Shown: positions 32,189 through 44,739 of the stretch, in pieces
How positions within the stretch are numbered: the first letter of the stretch is position 1
Layout of the letters: every line of letters begins with the position of its first letter
Assembly (NCBI RefSeq): GCF_963678635.1
Contig: NC_087062.1
Span: forward strand, 21,809,789 to 21,873,788
Direction: 5' to 3'
Length of the DNA: 64,000 nt
From: Symsagittifera roscoffensis
Lineage: Eukaryota; Xenacoelomorpha; Acoela; Convolutidae
Made by a program: the position numbers and the translations under genes
The notes under the pieces: generated by a model
Told to the model about the DNA's origin: nothing
The model's input: only the letters and a program-made list of their open reading frames with translations
Databases searched by the model: none

Positions 32189-33530
32189 AAGAGCTAGTTG
32201 TTCTCGATTCGGCAACTGTAAGTGGATTCCGCAAAATGCAAGCGGAATCCTCAACTGTAAGTGGACTCCGCAAACTGTAATTGGATTCCGAATTTTGTTC
32301 AATACTGAACTTGTATATGAACACTTAAAAGCTTAGCTGGAATTTTTATATCTAGCAATGCGAAATTTAAAAGCAAAGACTTAACCATTGTCAGCGGAAT
32401 CCACGAACAAGTCTTAAAACACTGGTTACCTAAATTGGTGGATGTCATCTTGTAGTATTTTGGAAACACAACTCCAAACAATTTCAATATTTGGAGTCAT
32501 TGAGTTGAGAGTGTATGGAACGCACAGCATATCGACAAATTAGGTCAGTATTTGAGATTCCATCGATCCCAAATACTGGTCAGTATTTGAGATTAATGAA
32601 ATCCCAAAAACTGGAATAATGTGGAATAAATATGGAATATATCCATTATTTGGAGTCATTAGGTTGAGAGTGTATGGAACACACAGCGTATCGACAAATT
32701 AGGTCAGTATTTGAGATTCCATCAATCCCAAATACTGGTCAGTATTTGGGATTGATGAAATCCGAAAAACTGGAATAATGTGGAATAAATATGGAATGTA
32801 TCCATTATTTTGAGTCATTAGGTTGAGAGAGATTAGAACCCCATCGCATAGCAAATCGTCGATTTAGTTTAGTATTTGGGATTCCATAGATCGCAAATAC
32901 TGGTCAGTATTTGGGATTGACGGAATCCCAAAAACTGGAATAATGAGAAAAAAATGTGGGTTATTTTCATTATTTGGAGTCATTAGGTTGAGAGTGATTA
33001 GAAACCCAATTCATAGCAAATCGTCGAGTTAGTTCAGTATTTGGGATTTCATCGAACCCAAATACTAGTCAGTGATTGGGACTCCATTAATCCCAAACAC
33101 TGATCTATCGTAGTAAATTTCTATTCTAGTGAAATCAAATCATGTATTTAAAAGACATAATTTTAAAGGCTACTACACATATAATATATGTAAAGGGAAT
33201 CCGCAAACAAAATGCGGATTCCACTTACAGTTTGCGGATTCCACCTACAATTTGCGGATTCAACTTACAGTTGCGGATTCCGCAACAGCCCATTTTAACG
33301 ATACAAATGTTTTATCATTTGTTTGTGGATTCCATAAACTGTTCTGGATTCCGCAAATACAGTTGCGGGTTCCGCAAATTCGCCTATTTTCCGAATGATT
33401 TTGAGCGGTACAATGATATAGGTATTTGTTTGTGGAATCCAAAATAGCATAGAAGATCAAAGAAAAGTAGCAATGTTGCTGATTTCGCGACAAATCTGAT
33501 TTTGGCTTGTTGCGGATTCCACTTAAAATG
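32189..33530. mobile_element. Foldback-like element with inverted GGATTCCGCAA arrays
   Basis: Short repeats of the type AACTGTAAGTGGATTCCGCA at 32200-32295 recur in inverted orientation at 33195-33290, with more copies near 33320-33380 and 33510. They flank a ~160 bp satellite core. No transposase is seen. Similar words recur at 37634 and 38888. Confidence 0.6.
32484..33105 (+). repeat. Four-unit ~160 bp satellite
   Basis: Units start near 32491, 32651, 32812 and 32980 at GAGTCATTAGGTTGAGAG. Each carries facing CAGTATTTGGGATT/AATCCCAAATACTG words able to form short hairpins. Confidence 0.8.
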
Positions 33531-33589
33531 CAGAGAATGCACTGTTTGGCCTCATAATGAAATTTTTTTGCGATTTTGTTTTTTCAAAA

Positions 33590-33960
33590 ATCATTCACCC
33601 ACACGCTATGTTAAGTACAAATCGATAGTTTTAAAAAAGTATGAACAGCTTGCTTCTTTTCAGTTTGAACGATTTCTAAGCCGGATTGAATTACCGCTTA
33701 CGCGTTAATAGCGCGAAATATATCGCTCTTTAATTGTCCCTTTATTTGCCAAATCGGCATTCTTTGAACTCATTTTTTTTGGAAATTTATCACCGGTAAA
33801 ACATCTTTTTATCAGGAGCTCAGAACAGATCTACTTTTCAGATAGTAAGAAAACTCCGCCAAAAATGTTTCCGAAAAAAAACACCCGAGCACAATCATTC
33901 TGTCAGTTCTTCGAAAGTTGACGGAACATCGAGTTGAATTAGAATCGCGTTTTTAAAAAG
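33590..33960 (+). repeat. Dispersed repeat family R1, copy 2 (diverged)
   Basis: Shares GAACGATTTCTAAGCCGGATTG and a CCGCTTACGCGTTAATAGCG block with R1 copies at 21.9 and 36.2 kb, plus a closing ACACCCGAGCACAAT. Noncoding. Confidence 0.55.
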
Positions 33961-35130
33961 CGAGCTACTCCTCAGTTTTATCGTATCTTGACACCGATGG
34001 CGGCAAAACATACAAGGAAAATAGAAAAAACTGCAGCTTCTAACTGCACAAGTATAACTTGTGGTTTCCTGAGGCTTTCAGCATTCAATTTCCGTATTGA
34101 GTTTTTCACAATTTTCTGAAATTTTTTTTTCTTAGCCGGGAGGCTCTTTTCACGTCTGAAATAATTGCAATTAAGGTCACGTTTTTCCTTTCAACCACTT
34201 CGCATAATTTGGCGGCGGCCGGAATTCATTAGGAACAAAAGCATCGACCTGGGACTAAGTGCGAGTTGCACCTTTGATTATCGAAGCAGAATTTTAGCTT
34301 CGGGAAAGAAGTGAGAAAAAACTTCAGATTTAAGGTAAAATAAGTCTCTTTTTACGGTAAAATTGTCACTTCATAACATTATGTCTACATAATCCCACCA
34401 AAAAAAAGGGTAACCGGATACATTTTGTCTTCGCTTAATTTTATGCAGAGGTTGTTTGCGCTTTTATTTTCATTTTTGTCCCGTAAGTAGCCTTTATTAT
34501 CCTGCCTACCTTTTACGCACAAATTCTAATTTCATGCGGCGGGTAAAAAGCACTAGTAAAACCAAATTCTACTTGTATTTTAGGGAAATACTTCCGAGTG
34601 CGAAGAAAAAAAGAATAAAAAATATTTCGCAGCTGAGACATTGTTAAAACAAAGATTGACTGAACAAGACGAGAAATTGATCTACTAATACAAAAGTGTG
34701 TAGCACCAAATTCATAGAGACCTTAAGCAGCACTATTTTGCTACCTTTTTGCCCGATAATTAGCCAAAAAGAACCCTTTAATAATTTAAGCGAGAAAAAG
34801 CAGAATTTTTCCTATCGTGTGTTACATGTTATCAACACGCAGTATGTTCTGTACTGCTCTATTACATTATTTACCTTCCATCCTCAAATAATCTGCCTGA
34901 TTATTTTGTTTTTAGTCCTCATTTTACTTCCAATGCTGTATTTCTTGCTATTGTGTTTAAAAAATAGGAGCATAGGAGATTCATTTTTTCTCTTTTTTTA
35001 AATCCCCGTTTGACGCATCATTATGTGTGTTTTGGACCAGCAAAATCAGCGCAGAGCAAACAAGCGCATCCAGCACCATTAAATTGAGCCTCCCTTATTT
35101 TGCTCCCAAATCAAATTTATAGACAGAAAC
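33961..35130. other. Intergenic, possible upstream exons not resolvable
   Basis: AT-rich. A 101-codon frame at 34696-35001 ends in a strongly hydrophobic stretch, but with no homology or splice logic I do not call it. Acceptor-like TTGTATTTTAG at about 34572 is a candidate exon edge. Confidence 0.35.
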
Positions 35131-35282
35131 ATCCATTTGACAATCTGACATTTTACACCGAATTAAGCTACGGCCGTGTTTACTTGCGATCGGATCGAAT
35201 TGAAATATTGAACAAAAAATCAGCGACTTACATTCGTTTCAACTTCGAGGAAGTTGCCAATTATTTATCAATCAGCAACTAA
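35131..35282 (+). CDS. Possible terminal exon of an unknown gene
   Basis: An acceptor-like AAATTTATAG precedes about 50 codons of balanced composition (FYTELSYGRVYLRSDRIEIL...FNFEEVANYLSISN), ending at TAA 35280-35282. A poly(A) signal AATAAA follows at 35368-35373, a plausible 3' UTR distance. The codons use mixed third positions, unlike the surrounding AT-rich DNA. No upstream exon could be joined and no family is recognised, so this is tentative. Confidence 0.25.
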
Positions 35283-35984
35283 CTGGCTTGCTTCCACAGG
35301 TAACTGAAGAATACACGACAAGAACTCATTTTTGCCGCACTATTTTAATGAAACTTATTTTAATAACAATAAACCCTAATCATACTTTACAAAAACATTT
35401 TTTGGTAAATTTTTCTCATACAATATCAATGTTCATTATTTGCGACTGCTGAGTAGCAAAAATTTAACATTCGGAACATTGTTCCCAACAATTAGGATAA
35501 TGTAAAACTGCAAATTCAGTTTTTTTTTTCAAATTGGCATGTGGATTGACATGTTCGCATGTGGGTTTTAATTGAATATTTTTTGTCTTCATCCATCTTT
35601 GACAGCAGCATTGAAAAAGTAACCCCAAATTCCTCAATTTTCTATCAAAAGATGATAGATTAACTTTCCTTCTTAACACACTTTCCTTCTTAACACACTG
35701 CGCAGACTTCAAGGCACATTTGTACCATTTCTAAAGTCACACAATTTTTCTATCGTCCCTAATTTATCGAGAGGGTAACAGTGTTCTATTATAAATCAAA
35801 ATTTTTTCAATTCTCTTTCAGAAATTGAATTTTTGAAAATTTTGACTCTCAAAATGGCGTTAATATAACTCCAAAAATTAATTATTTTCGAGTAAAGTTA
35901 AAATTAAGCATGAATATACTTTAACAATTGGCCTATTTAAGCATGCATAAATAAGCATGCTCGCTCGCTATTCTCGCTCAAAAT
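35283..35984. other. Intergenic, nothing further recognised
   Basis: Apart from the AATAAA noted for the possible exon, this is AT-rich sequence with no supported feature. Confidence 0.45.
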
Positions 35985-36520
35985 CAAAATCAAACAAGAC
36001 TGCTCGTATCAGGGCGGAGCCCTGAATGTTCCGAGCGCCTTTTAAGGTTTAAGGAGCAGTAATAACATTAAACATTAAATGTAAAAGAAAAATAAAATGA
36101 AATTTTTTTAATGAAAATCATCCCCCCATAGGCCATATAAAGTACAAAAGGATAGATTTCGCTCCTTGCAACAAATCAAGTATGGCAAATAAACTTCTTT
36201 CAATCAATTTGGAACGATTTCTAAGAAGGACTAAATCTCCGCTTACGCATTACTAGCAATCTTTAAACCCCCATAACTTTACACAAAATAATCACAGGTG
36301 TAATATCTTTTCAAGTTTAAGCTCAGGACAACAATACCTGTTAAATAAAATAAAAAAGTTCCGTCAAAAATGGTTAGTTAATTAGTCGAAATTTGTCTGT
36401 AAAAAAAAACCCAGCCCGAGCACAAATATTCCGTTACTTTCGGATCGAAAGTCGGAACAAAAATTACAAATCGGGTTTCTCGAGACTCAAAATACTTTGG
36501 AATCACGACTAAAAGGGTTT
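35985..36520 (+). repeat. Dispersed repeat family R1, copy 3
   Basis: Matches 21640-22190 block by block (GACTGCTCGTA, CTTTTAAGGTTTAAGGAGCAG, GGAACGATTTCTAAGAAGGA, CCCGAGCACAAATATTCC). Noncoding. Confidence 0.65.
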
Positions 36521-37033
36521 TAACATGACATATCATTCGGCCATTCTGATGATTGATTTAGTACTTATTTTTTTAATAGAAAACAAGAACAATTGAAATA
36601 CACCCGAATTCACAATTCCACCACATTTTTCAATCGGTCGGAACAATAATGTTTTAAGTCTTAACCGTTTTTTTTTTAACTAATTTTTCTTTTTTTTTCG
36701 AATGAACTGCTCAGAAATGCTTACTTTAAGAGGCCAAACTGTGCACTGGTTAGGCGCACAGTTTGGCGTCTGTCGGTCACTGGAATCCAGAGACAAGACT
36801 TTAAATTTGCTCCAAAGTGTAAAATGGATTCAGTTAACAAAATTTACGAGTAAGGTAGTTCATTTTCGGTACATTATTATTTTTTGCACATTCGAGCAGA
36901 TTCAGCAAAAAGTAAGTCAAATCTTTATTCTACTGAACCAAGGATAGATTGATTCTACTGAACTAGACCAGTTCTTGCGTCATCAAAAAAGAGCTAACGC
37001 TAGAATTAAAACCTAATAAATGTTAAAACGTAA
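36521..37033. other. Intergenic, nothing recognised
   Basis: AT-rich; contains a short inverted pair of GCCAAACTGTGC/GCACAGTTTGGC at about 36732-36766. No gene. Confidence 0.45.
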
Positions 37034-37469
37034 CGGACGCTACTCCCCTCAGGGATTCGACCCCTGCCGACCCTTTGGTACTTTTTAAGAAATCCAATTT
37101 TGGACGACCGACCTTAAAATTTTTCTAAAAACGCCTGCGGCCCCAATATATACTAATTTTGAGGGTGGACCCTTTGGTACTTTTTGAGAAATCCATTTTT
37201 GGACGACCGACCCTAAAATTTTTCTAAAGGCGCCTGCGGCCCCAATATTTACTACTTTTTGAGGGTGAAAATGCCTAAAAACGCCTTTTTTGGACTGTTT
37301 TTTCAAAATTTTGCCTGCGGCGATGAAAATTTGCCTATAACAGGGACTAAACCGTGCTATGGGAGAGCTCGGAAAATCAATTCGGTCGACCTAATAAAAA
37401 GGTCGACAAAATTTTCGAACATTTTTTGAAAATCCCCCCTTCCTCGACAAAATCCTAGATCCGCCCCTG
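37034..37469. repeat. MITE-family copy with internal duplication
   Basis: Begins with the CCTCAGGGATTCGACCCCTG block and ends with AATCCTAGATCCGCCCCTG, the right terminus of the MITE at 18073-18390. A ~100 bp segment is repeated within it (about 37068-37150 and 37168-37265: CCTTTGGTACTTTTT, GACGACCGACC, GCGGCCCCAATAT). Confidence 0.65.
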
Positions 37470-38391
37470 GTTTCTCTTAAAATATTTTGTCTCTAATTAT
37501 GTGGTATTATCAGTATATAAGATTAAACAGTTGGCTGTATTTGGGCTTTGGCTGTTAAAAAGACTCGCAGGTGAACCACAAAAATTGATTTAAGCCTTAA
37601 CCTGTATTAACAAGACGTAATTATAGATAATATTGGAATCCACTAACAAATTAAGGACTCCACTTATAAAATTCCAGATTCTTCTAACAATGCGTAAGAA
37701 ACCCGCGACCGCGTAGTTTAATCGTGTACATGAAACCTTATTTATTTTTGAGACTTTGATTTTCCACACTTTGATTTAAACTCCACAAAAAGCAGTTTTT
37801 GAAGCAATTTTGATCAAATGGTTTAAGCACTGATAAGTCGCACAGCAGCGAATTTCTGTAAAACATGAAGACCTCTCATATTGATCCTTTGCTTCGTGGA
37901 TACATTCCCCAGGCTGACACAGAAAAAAATCACACAATTTCGTACCTTGAAAATCAGGTCTGTCTTGTATCTTGATGCATATTCAATAGATTCATATTGA
38001 TAAAAATTTTTCATGTGCACCATTTTAGCTATTTGTTCGAGGAATCCTAATTCCTTGTTCGATGAAATTAATGAGTATCAGATTATTGAGTTGCAAATTA
38101 GTGAGTTGCAGATAAGTGAGTTGTAGATCCTGTAATTGCAGATTGCTGAAATACGGATACCCGGGTAGACCAAAAATGCTAATCATACAATTCCATAAAC
38201 CAATTCTTTGAAAAAATACTAGTCATACAAATTTAATACATTTTGCTAAAATGGTTTGGTCGAATTTTAGAAAAACTTTTCTCTTGTTTTGGCATAAAAT
38301 TCGGTGTATCGTACTGAATAAAAAAGAAAAACTTTCTGTCAAAAATTGCGAATCATACAATTTCCATATATGTAAAATTTATGACTAGCAA

Positions 38392-38490
38392 TTTTTGATG
38401 GCAATTTCAAAAATACTTTGAAAAATTTTTGTCGTCGCCATCAAAAAAACGCTAGTCATACAAAGTTTTTTTGAAATTGCCATCAAAAAA
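38392..38490 (+). repeat. 29-bp-stem hairpin, array unit 1
   Basis: The arm at 38392-38420 (TTTTTGATGGCAATTTCAAA core) pairs with 38461-38490 with one mismatch. The loop is about 40 nt. Confidence 0.7.
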
Positions 38491-39630
38491 CTTTTTGTGT
38501 TTTTTTTTTCAAATGCAAATTGAATTTCGTACCCAAGAAACCATTTTTTGAAAACTTTTTTAAAATTTTGCATGCAACATTGAATTTTTTGTGTCTATAA
38601 CGTAGTCCTCGATATACTAATATTGGATTTTTTTCCTTTTCTTTTCATAACTTTCTTCAAAAACGCTTAAATTTCCTCTTTTTTGTATGACATGTTTTTG
38701 TATGCCTTGATCAATGTTTCATAATTTAAAAATTCAAGTTTTTGAAATAACTTGAATTTAAAAATTTCAATGTTTAAAAAATCAAGTTTTAGTCAGCTTT
38801 GGCTTATAAAAAGACTCGCAGGTGGCCCTCAAAATTGATTTAAACCTTAACCTGTTTTAACAAGACGTAATTATAACTAATAATATTGGAATCCACTAAC
38901 AAATTAAGGACTCCACTTATAAATTCCAGATTCTTCTAACAATGCGTAAGAAATCCGCGACCGCGTAGTTTAATCGTGTACATGAAACCTTATTTATTTT
39001 TGAGCTCCACAAATTGTTCCGGATTTTGCACACTTTGATTTAAACTCCACAAAAAGCAGTTTTTGAAGCAATTTTGATCAAATGGTTTAAGCACTGTAAA
39101 GTGGCACAGCAGCGAATTTCTGTAAAACATGAAGACCTTTCAAATTGATGCTTTGCTTTGTGGATACACTCCCCAGTCTGACAAAGAAAAAAACATACAA
39201 TTTCGTAGCTTGAAATTCAGGTCTGTCCCGTATTTTGATGCATATTCAATGGAAAAAAATCAAAGAAAAAGCTTGATAAGCTTTTTTCATGTGCACCCTT
39301 TTAGCTATTTGTTCGAGGATTATTGAGTTGCAAATTAGTGAGTTGCAGATTTGTGAGTTGTAGATCCTGTAATTGCAGATTGCTGAAATACGGATACCCG
39401 GGTAGACCAAAAGTGCTAATCATACAATTCCATAAACTAATTCTTTGAAAAAATTCTAGTCATACAAATTTAATACATTTTGCTAAAATGGTGTCGTCGG
39501 ATTTTAGAAAAATTTTTCTCTTGTTTTGGCATAAAGTTCGGTGTATCGTACTGAATAAAAAAGAATAACTTTCTGTCAAAAATTGCGAATCATACAATTT
39601 CCATGAAATTGTATGTAAAGTTTATGGCAA

Positions 39631-39731
39631 TTTTTTGATGGCAATTTCAAAAATACTTTGAAAAACTTTTTGTCGTCGCCAACAAAAAAATGCTAGTCAT
39701 ACAAAGTATTTTTGAAATTGCCGTCAAAAAA
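39631..39731 (+). repeat. 30-bp-stem hairpin, array unit 2
   Basis: Arms 39631-39660 and 39702-39731. The 3' arm changes CCATC to CCGTC, which becomes a T-G wobble in RNA. The mismatch of unit 1 is paired here. Confidence 0.7.
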
Positions 39732-41407
39732 CTTTTTGTATTTTTGTTTTGAACCGCAATTTGATTTTCGTACCCAAGAAAACCTTTTTTGAAAACTTTT
39801 TTTAAATTTTGCATGCAACATTGAACTTTTTGTGTCTATAACGTAGTCCTCGATATACTAATATTGGATTTTTTTCCTTTTCTTTTCATAACTTTCTTCA
39901 AAAACGCTTTAATTTCACCTTTTTTTGTATGACATGTTTTTGTATGCCTTGATCAATGTTTGATAATTTGAAAATTCAAGTTTTAGAAATAATCATCTTT
40001 GAAACTTTTTACCAAAAAAAAGTTCGTAATTTTCGTTATATTAATTGTGTGAGACAGAACAAACACATTTCCAATGCATGTTTAATGCGAGACGGCAAAA
40101 TCGTTGGTTACTACAATTGAGTAACCAAGGTTCATGTCATTTGTGTTCAGTTACGGAGACAACGAAAAAATTTTGAGAAATTAAAATGTAAATATCAAAA
40201 TTTTTGGTTTATGGAAAAATCCTTGTCATACGATTTCTATATATGAAAAATTACTAATCATAGACCTTTCATGCAATTTTTTCTACATATGGAATTGCAT
40301 GAAAAGTGTATGATTAGCATTTTCCATATGAAAATTGTATGATTTGCATTTTTGGTCAACCCTGATACTGAGTTGCACAATATCGAATTGCAAATCTCGT
40401 GTCGCATTTTGCTCAGTTTAAGGTATAGAGTATCCAAGTGTCGGCTCATTTCGGGTTTCTGATTTGCAGTTTAAAACATGTTTCATTAAACTTGATTTAT
40501 ATATTGATTTCCCCGAATCAAAGCAAGCCCAAGAACCATTTTTTTTAATAGTCAGTCCTGCTAAACTGAGGTACAGCAACTGGTATATAGTGATTTCTTA
40601 CTAAAATTTAGCCTCGATGCAAAAAATTTGGATAAAATTTCAGGGATTGAAAAACTTGACAATCCGACATAGACAACGGTCGATAGAGTCTCCTTTTCGA
40701 CTCGAAATTTACAGACAAAATGGTAAGAAATTTTAAAAGACTATCACTAGGCGTATGATGTTCATCCTAGGATTTAAAATTGTTGCATCACACTCGCACT
40801 GTCGTAAAAGTGCGTGAAATACAACTGTTTCACGATAACGGGTTTAAAATTGAACTTCACTTTCTGTCGTCGTGTCAAATACGTTTTGTTTGACAAAACG
40901 TCCTTAAGATTTGTTAGTTGTAGATCCTGTAATTGCAGATTGCTGAAATACGGATACCCGGGTAGACCAAAAATGCTAATCATATAATTCCATAAACTAA
41001 ATCTTTGAAAAAACACTATTCATACAAATTAAATACGTTTTGCTAAAATGATGTCGTCGAATTTTAGAAAAACTTTACTCTTGTTTTGGAATAAAATTCG
41101 ATGTATCGTTTGACAAAACGTCCTTAAGATTTGTTAGTTGTAGATCCTGTAATTGCAGATTGCTGAAATACGGATACCCGGGTAGACCAAAAATGCTAAT
41201 CATACAATTCCATAAACTAAATCTTTGAAAAAACACTATTCATACAAATTAAATACGTTTTGCTAAAATGATGTCGTCGAATTTTAGAAAAACTTTACTC
41301 TTGTTTTGGAATAAAATTCGATGTATCGTACTGAATAAAAAAGAAAAACTTTTTGTCAAAACTTGCGAATCATACAATTTCCATTATGTAAAATTTATGG
41401 CTAGCAA

Positions 41408-41507
41408 TTTTTTGATGGCAATTTCAAAAATACTTTGAAAAATTTTTGTCATCGCCATCAAAAAAACGCTAGTCATACAAAGTATTTATGAAATTGCCGT
41501 CAAAAAA
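41408..41507 (+). repeat. 30-bp-stem hairpin, last array unit
   Basis: Arms 41408-41437 and 41478-41507. The CCGTC wobble change is kept, with one additional mismatch. Confidence 0.65.
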
Positions 41508-42715
41508 AATTTTGTGTTTTTGTTTTCAACCGCAAATTGAATTTCGTACCCAAGAAACCATTTTTTGAAAACAATTTTTATTTTTTGCATGCAAAAGTTA
41601 GTTTTTTGTGTATAACGTAGTCCTGGATTTACTAATATTGGGTTTTTTTCCTTTTCTTTTCATAATTTTCTTCAAAAACGCATAAATTTCTTCATTTTTT
41701 ATATGACATGTTTTTTATGCCTTGATGAATGTTTGATATTTTAAAAATTCAAGTTTTAGAAATAATCGTCTTTGAAAATTTTTACAAAAAATAAAAGTTC
41801 GTTATTTTCGTTATATTATATGTGTGAGACAGAACAAACACAGTTCCAATGCATGTTTAATGCGAGAAGGCAAAATCGTTGGTTACTACGTTTGAGTAAC
41901 CAAGGTTTATGTCATTTGTGTTCGGTTACGGAGACAACGAAAAAATTTTGAGAAATTAAAATGTAAAAAATCAAAATTTTTGGTTTATGGAAAAATGCTT
42001 GTCATACAATTTCCATATATGAAAAAAAAAACTAACCATAGACCTTTCATGCAGTTTTTTCTACTTATGGAAATGCATGAAAGTGTATGATTAGCATTTT
42101 TCATTTTTGAAAATTGTATGACTAGCTTTTTTGGTCAACCCGGATATTGAGTTGCACAATATCAAAATGCAATTCCCATGTCGCATTTTGCTCAGTTTAA
42201 GGTATAGAGTATCCAAGTGTCGGCTCATCTCGGGTTTCTGATTTGCAGTTTAAAACTTGATTTTTTAAACTTGATTTTTATATTGATTTCCGAATCAAAG
42301 CAAGCCCCCGCAGCAATTTTTTTTTGTCAGTTTAGCTAAAAAGGTACAGCAACTGGTATATAGTGACTTCTTACCAAAATTTGGTCTCGATGCCAAAAGT
42401 ATTGGATAAAACTTCAGGGATTGAAAAACTTCATAATCCGGCATAGACAACGGTCGATAGAGTCTCTTTTTCGACTCGAATTTTACAGACCCAATGGTAA
42501 GAAAATTTGAAAGACTATCACTAGGCGTATGATGTTCATCCTAGGATTTAAAACTATTGCATCACTCGCTTTGAATACTTCCCGCACCGTCGGCAAAATA
42601 GCGTGAAAGACAACTGTTTCCCGATAACCGGTTTAAAATTGAACTTCACTTTCTGACGTCAGGTCATGTACAGACCGTTTTGTTTGACAAAATGTCCTTG
42701 AAATTTCGATAGGAA

Positions 42716-44739
42716 GCAAATTATGTATATACTTGAAATAGTTGAGCTTGTTCAAAAATTTAACAAAATCGTCAAGTAAAGATAATCAGTAAAAGCAGGA
42801 GAAAAAAGTAGGTTATTTGAATTTTCAACAGAGGGATTAAAAAATTAGGTTTGCTTGAGGGATTCCGAAAGTGCTCTTAACAAAAGTGGTCAAAACTGGT
42901 CAAAATTAACCAAAACTTTCGTCGAAATTTTTTTTTTTTTTAAAGAAACAGTCAGCTGAATTAAATGAAGATTTTCTTCAATTCGCTGGAAATTCCAAGC
43001 TTCCCGATAAAAAGGTACCGTAAACAACCATCTGGCTCCACATTGTATCATAGACGTAGAGTAGGGTTATACAGAAGGCTTAAGTATATAATTTGGGTTG
43101 GAAGAACAAACGAATGTGACACGTAATAACAGACTCAAAGAGATGAAGTTTTCAAAATACCAGGTCCAATTCTTCCCTTCGAATCGTAAGCACGGGGTCT
43201 AAAAGTTCAAATGCAGCTTGAACATAAATAACAGGAAGAAGTCATGATTCAAGCTCACATGCCAGTCGGCCTGCAATAAACTGTGATCTCGCCTTGAAAA
43301 AATTATGTGAAAATAACTTGCGAGTAAGGCTAGCGTAACTTTGCAGTTGGAACAACAACAAAATGAGTTAGAACTTAGGGGCATTAGATGAGTCAGAATG
43401 TGGTTGGGTGCGGGATGGTTAAGCACAACCTGTGCATGTAATTGCCTGTCCAGTTGGGTTTTATGCTGTGTTGAGTGAATTGGCGGGCTATCTTATGAAA
43501 TGTGTAGCGGAGTAGCAAATACATGGCAGCGTGTGAATCGGCGGGCGCCCTTACTCGCATTTGGTAAAAGTATATTGCGTGATTCGGCGGGCACCCATAG
43601 TCGCATATGATAAAATGTGTTTTTTGCGAAGCGAAGGGCACCTGAAGTCACATATGATAAAATGTGTGTTGTATGAATCTGCGGGCTACCTTGAGCAAAA
43701 GTATAGCGTGTTTTGTGCGCTATAGAAGAGAATCGTTAACAACCTCCTGTAGCTACGTCAAAGCATATTGATTGAAGCAAAGTTTTGTAGTGCTGGCTTT
43801 TTGGTAATACTCAAAGAATTGTCTAAATGCTTGGTTGCTTGTCTAAAAGTTTGGGTCTACAAAAACAAGTAAAAACTTAAGCTGTCGGGATTCAGATGTA
43901 ACTACAACTAAATAAAACTTCGAAAACAAATTAGGACTTTTGATTTTAAAACAGGAATAGTTTGCTTTAAGACGGAAACACGATGTTTCAAGATGAAATT
44001 TTTTTTTCTACTTTCTATTTCCAGCTGATATTTTAATTAGAAAAATCCTGCTTAATATTATGTTTGTATTACTAGAGTTGACTCATCATATAAACCTCCG
44101 GTACAGGATTCAATTTCGGCCCATGGACTAAATTGGTTGAATTTTACCCCAAAAAAGGTCTTTCAGAATTCCTATACTATTTTAATTTGACTATGGTGCT
44201 CTGAATTGGCCAAAAACGTTTGAGCAATTTAGCTTAACCAGTGTTTTCGCAATTCTGAGTGTTGACGAGAAAAAGATTTACCTCAAAAGAGTCGAAATTG
44301 GAAAAACCGAAGCACCGAATGCAGTTATAGGAGAATTTCATATCAATTAGCAATTGCTACCATGCAGATAAAATATGCCTAGCTTCAATTTTTTTGTTGG
44401 GGTTCAATTACATAAACCAGACTTTTTTCTTTCAAAAAACGCAGTCCAGATAATGTCATCAGTTTTTCTGTGCAGTTTCAGCAATTATTGCAGTATTTGA
44501 AACTTTGTCATTTCACGGTGATCATAAACAGTGATGCTTTTTTAATGAGCGAAGTTGTTGGCAAGACTATTTATAAATTGGTTAAAGATGGTTAGGCAAA
44601 GTTGACGGCGCCCCAGCCTTTAAATTCTCAGTTATTGGTGACAGTTCGCAAGATTTTTTTTGCGCCCATAAAATTGCGCTCGCCCAACACTTAATTATCT
44701 TTTGTTCTCAATGATGAAACGCGTGTTGATCCATTAAAG
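42716..44739. other. Intergenic with a ~48-bp minisatellite at 43470-43730
   Basis: About five degenerate units contain TGAATCGGCGGGC(A/G)CC followed by CGCATATGATAAAATGTG (near 43478, 43533, 43580, 43629 and 43675). The remainder is AT-rich with no supported gene. Weak traces of the BEL/Pao fossil may extend back from 44740. Confidence 0.6.

Larger units (their letters stand above)
37540..42715 (+). repeat. Long tandem direct repeat array (units about 1.2-2.1 kb)
   Basis: Unit 1 is 37540-38795 and unit 2 is 38796 to about 40890. A 221-bp partial unit follows (40888-41108), then a further unit from 41109 to about 42715 that lacks the first segment. All share TAGATCCTGTAATTGCAGAT and GATACCCGGGTAGACC blocks (38121, 39361, 40921, 41141) and many CATACAATTTCCATA words. 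Unit 1 lacks the 3' half found in the others (GGTACAGCAACTGG at about 40571 and 42352). No coding frames. The class is unknown; it may be a satellite-forming or rolling-circle type element. Confidence 0.85.

Noticed and set aside
34696-35001. 101-codon frame with hydrophobic C-terminus
   Set aside because: No start context, splice partner or homology; hydrophobicity is expected from T-rich DNA.
37540-42715. CRISPR-like or prokaryotic repeat array
   Set aside because: Units are over 1 kb and diverged, with no short uniform repeats or spacers, and the context is eukaryotic.
43199-43641. Two overlapping - strand frames
   Set aside because: They translate the ~48-bp minisatellite and its flank; no coding signature.
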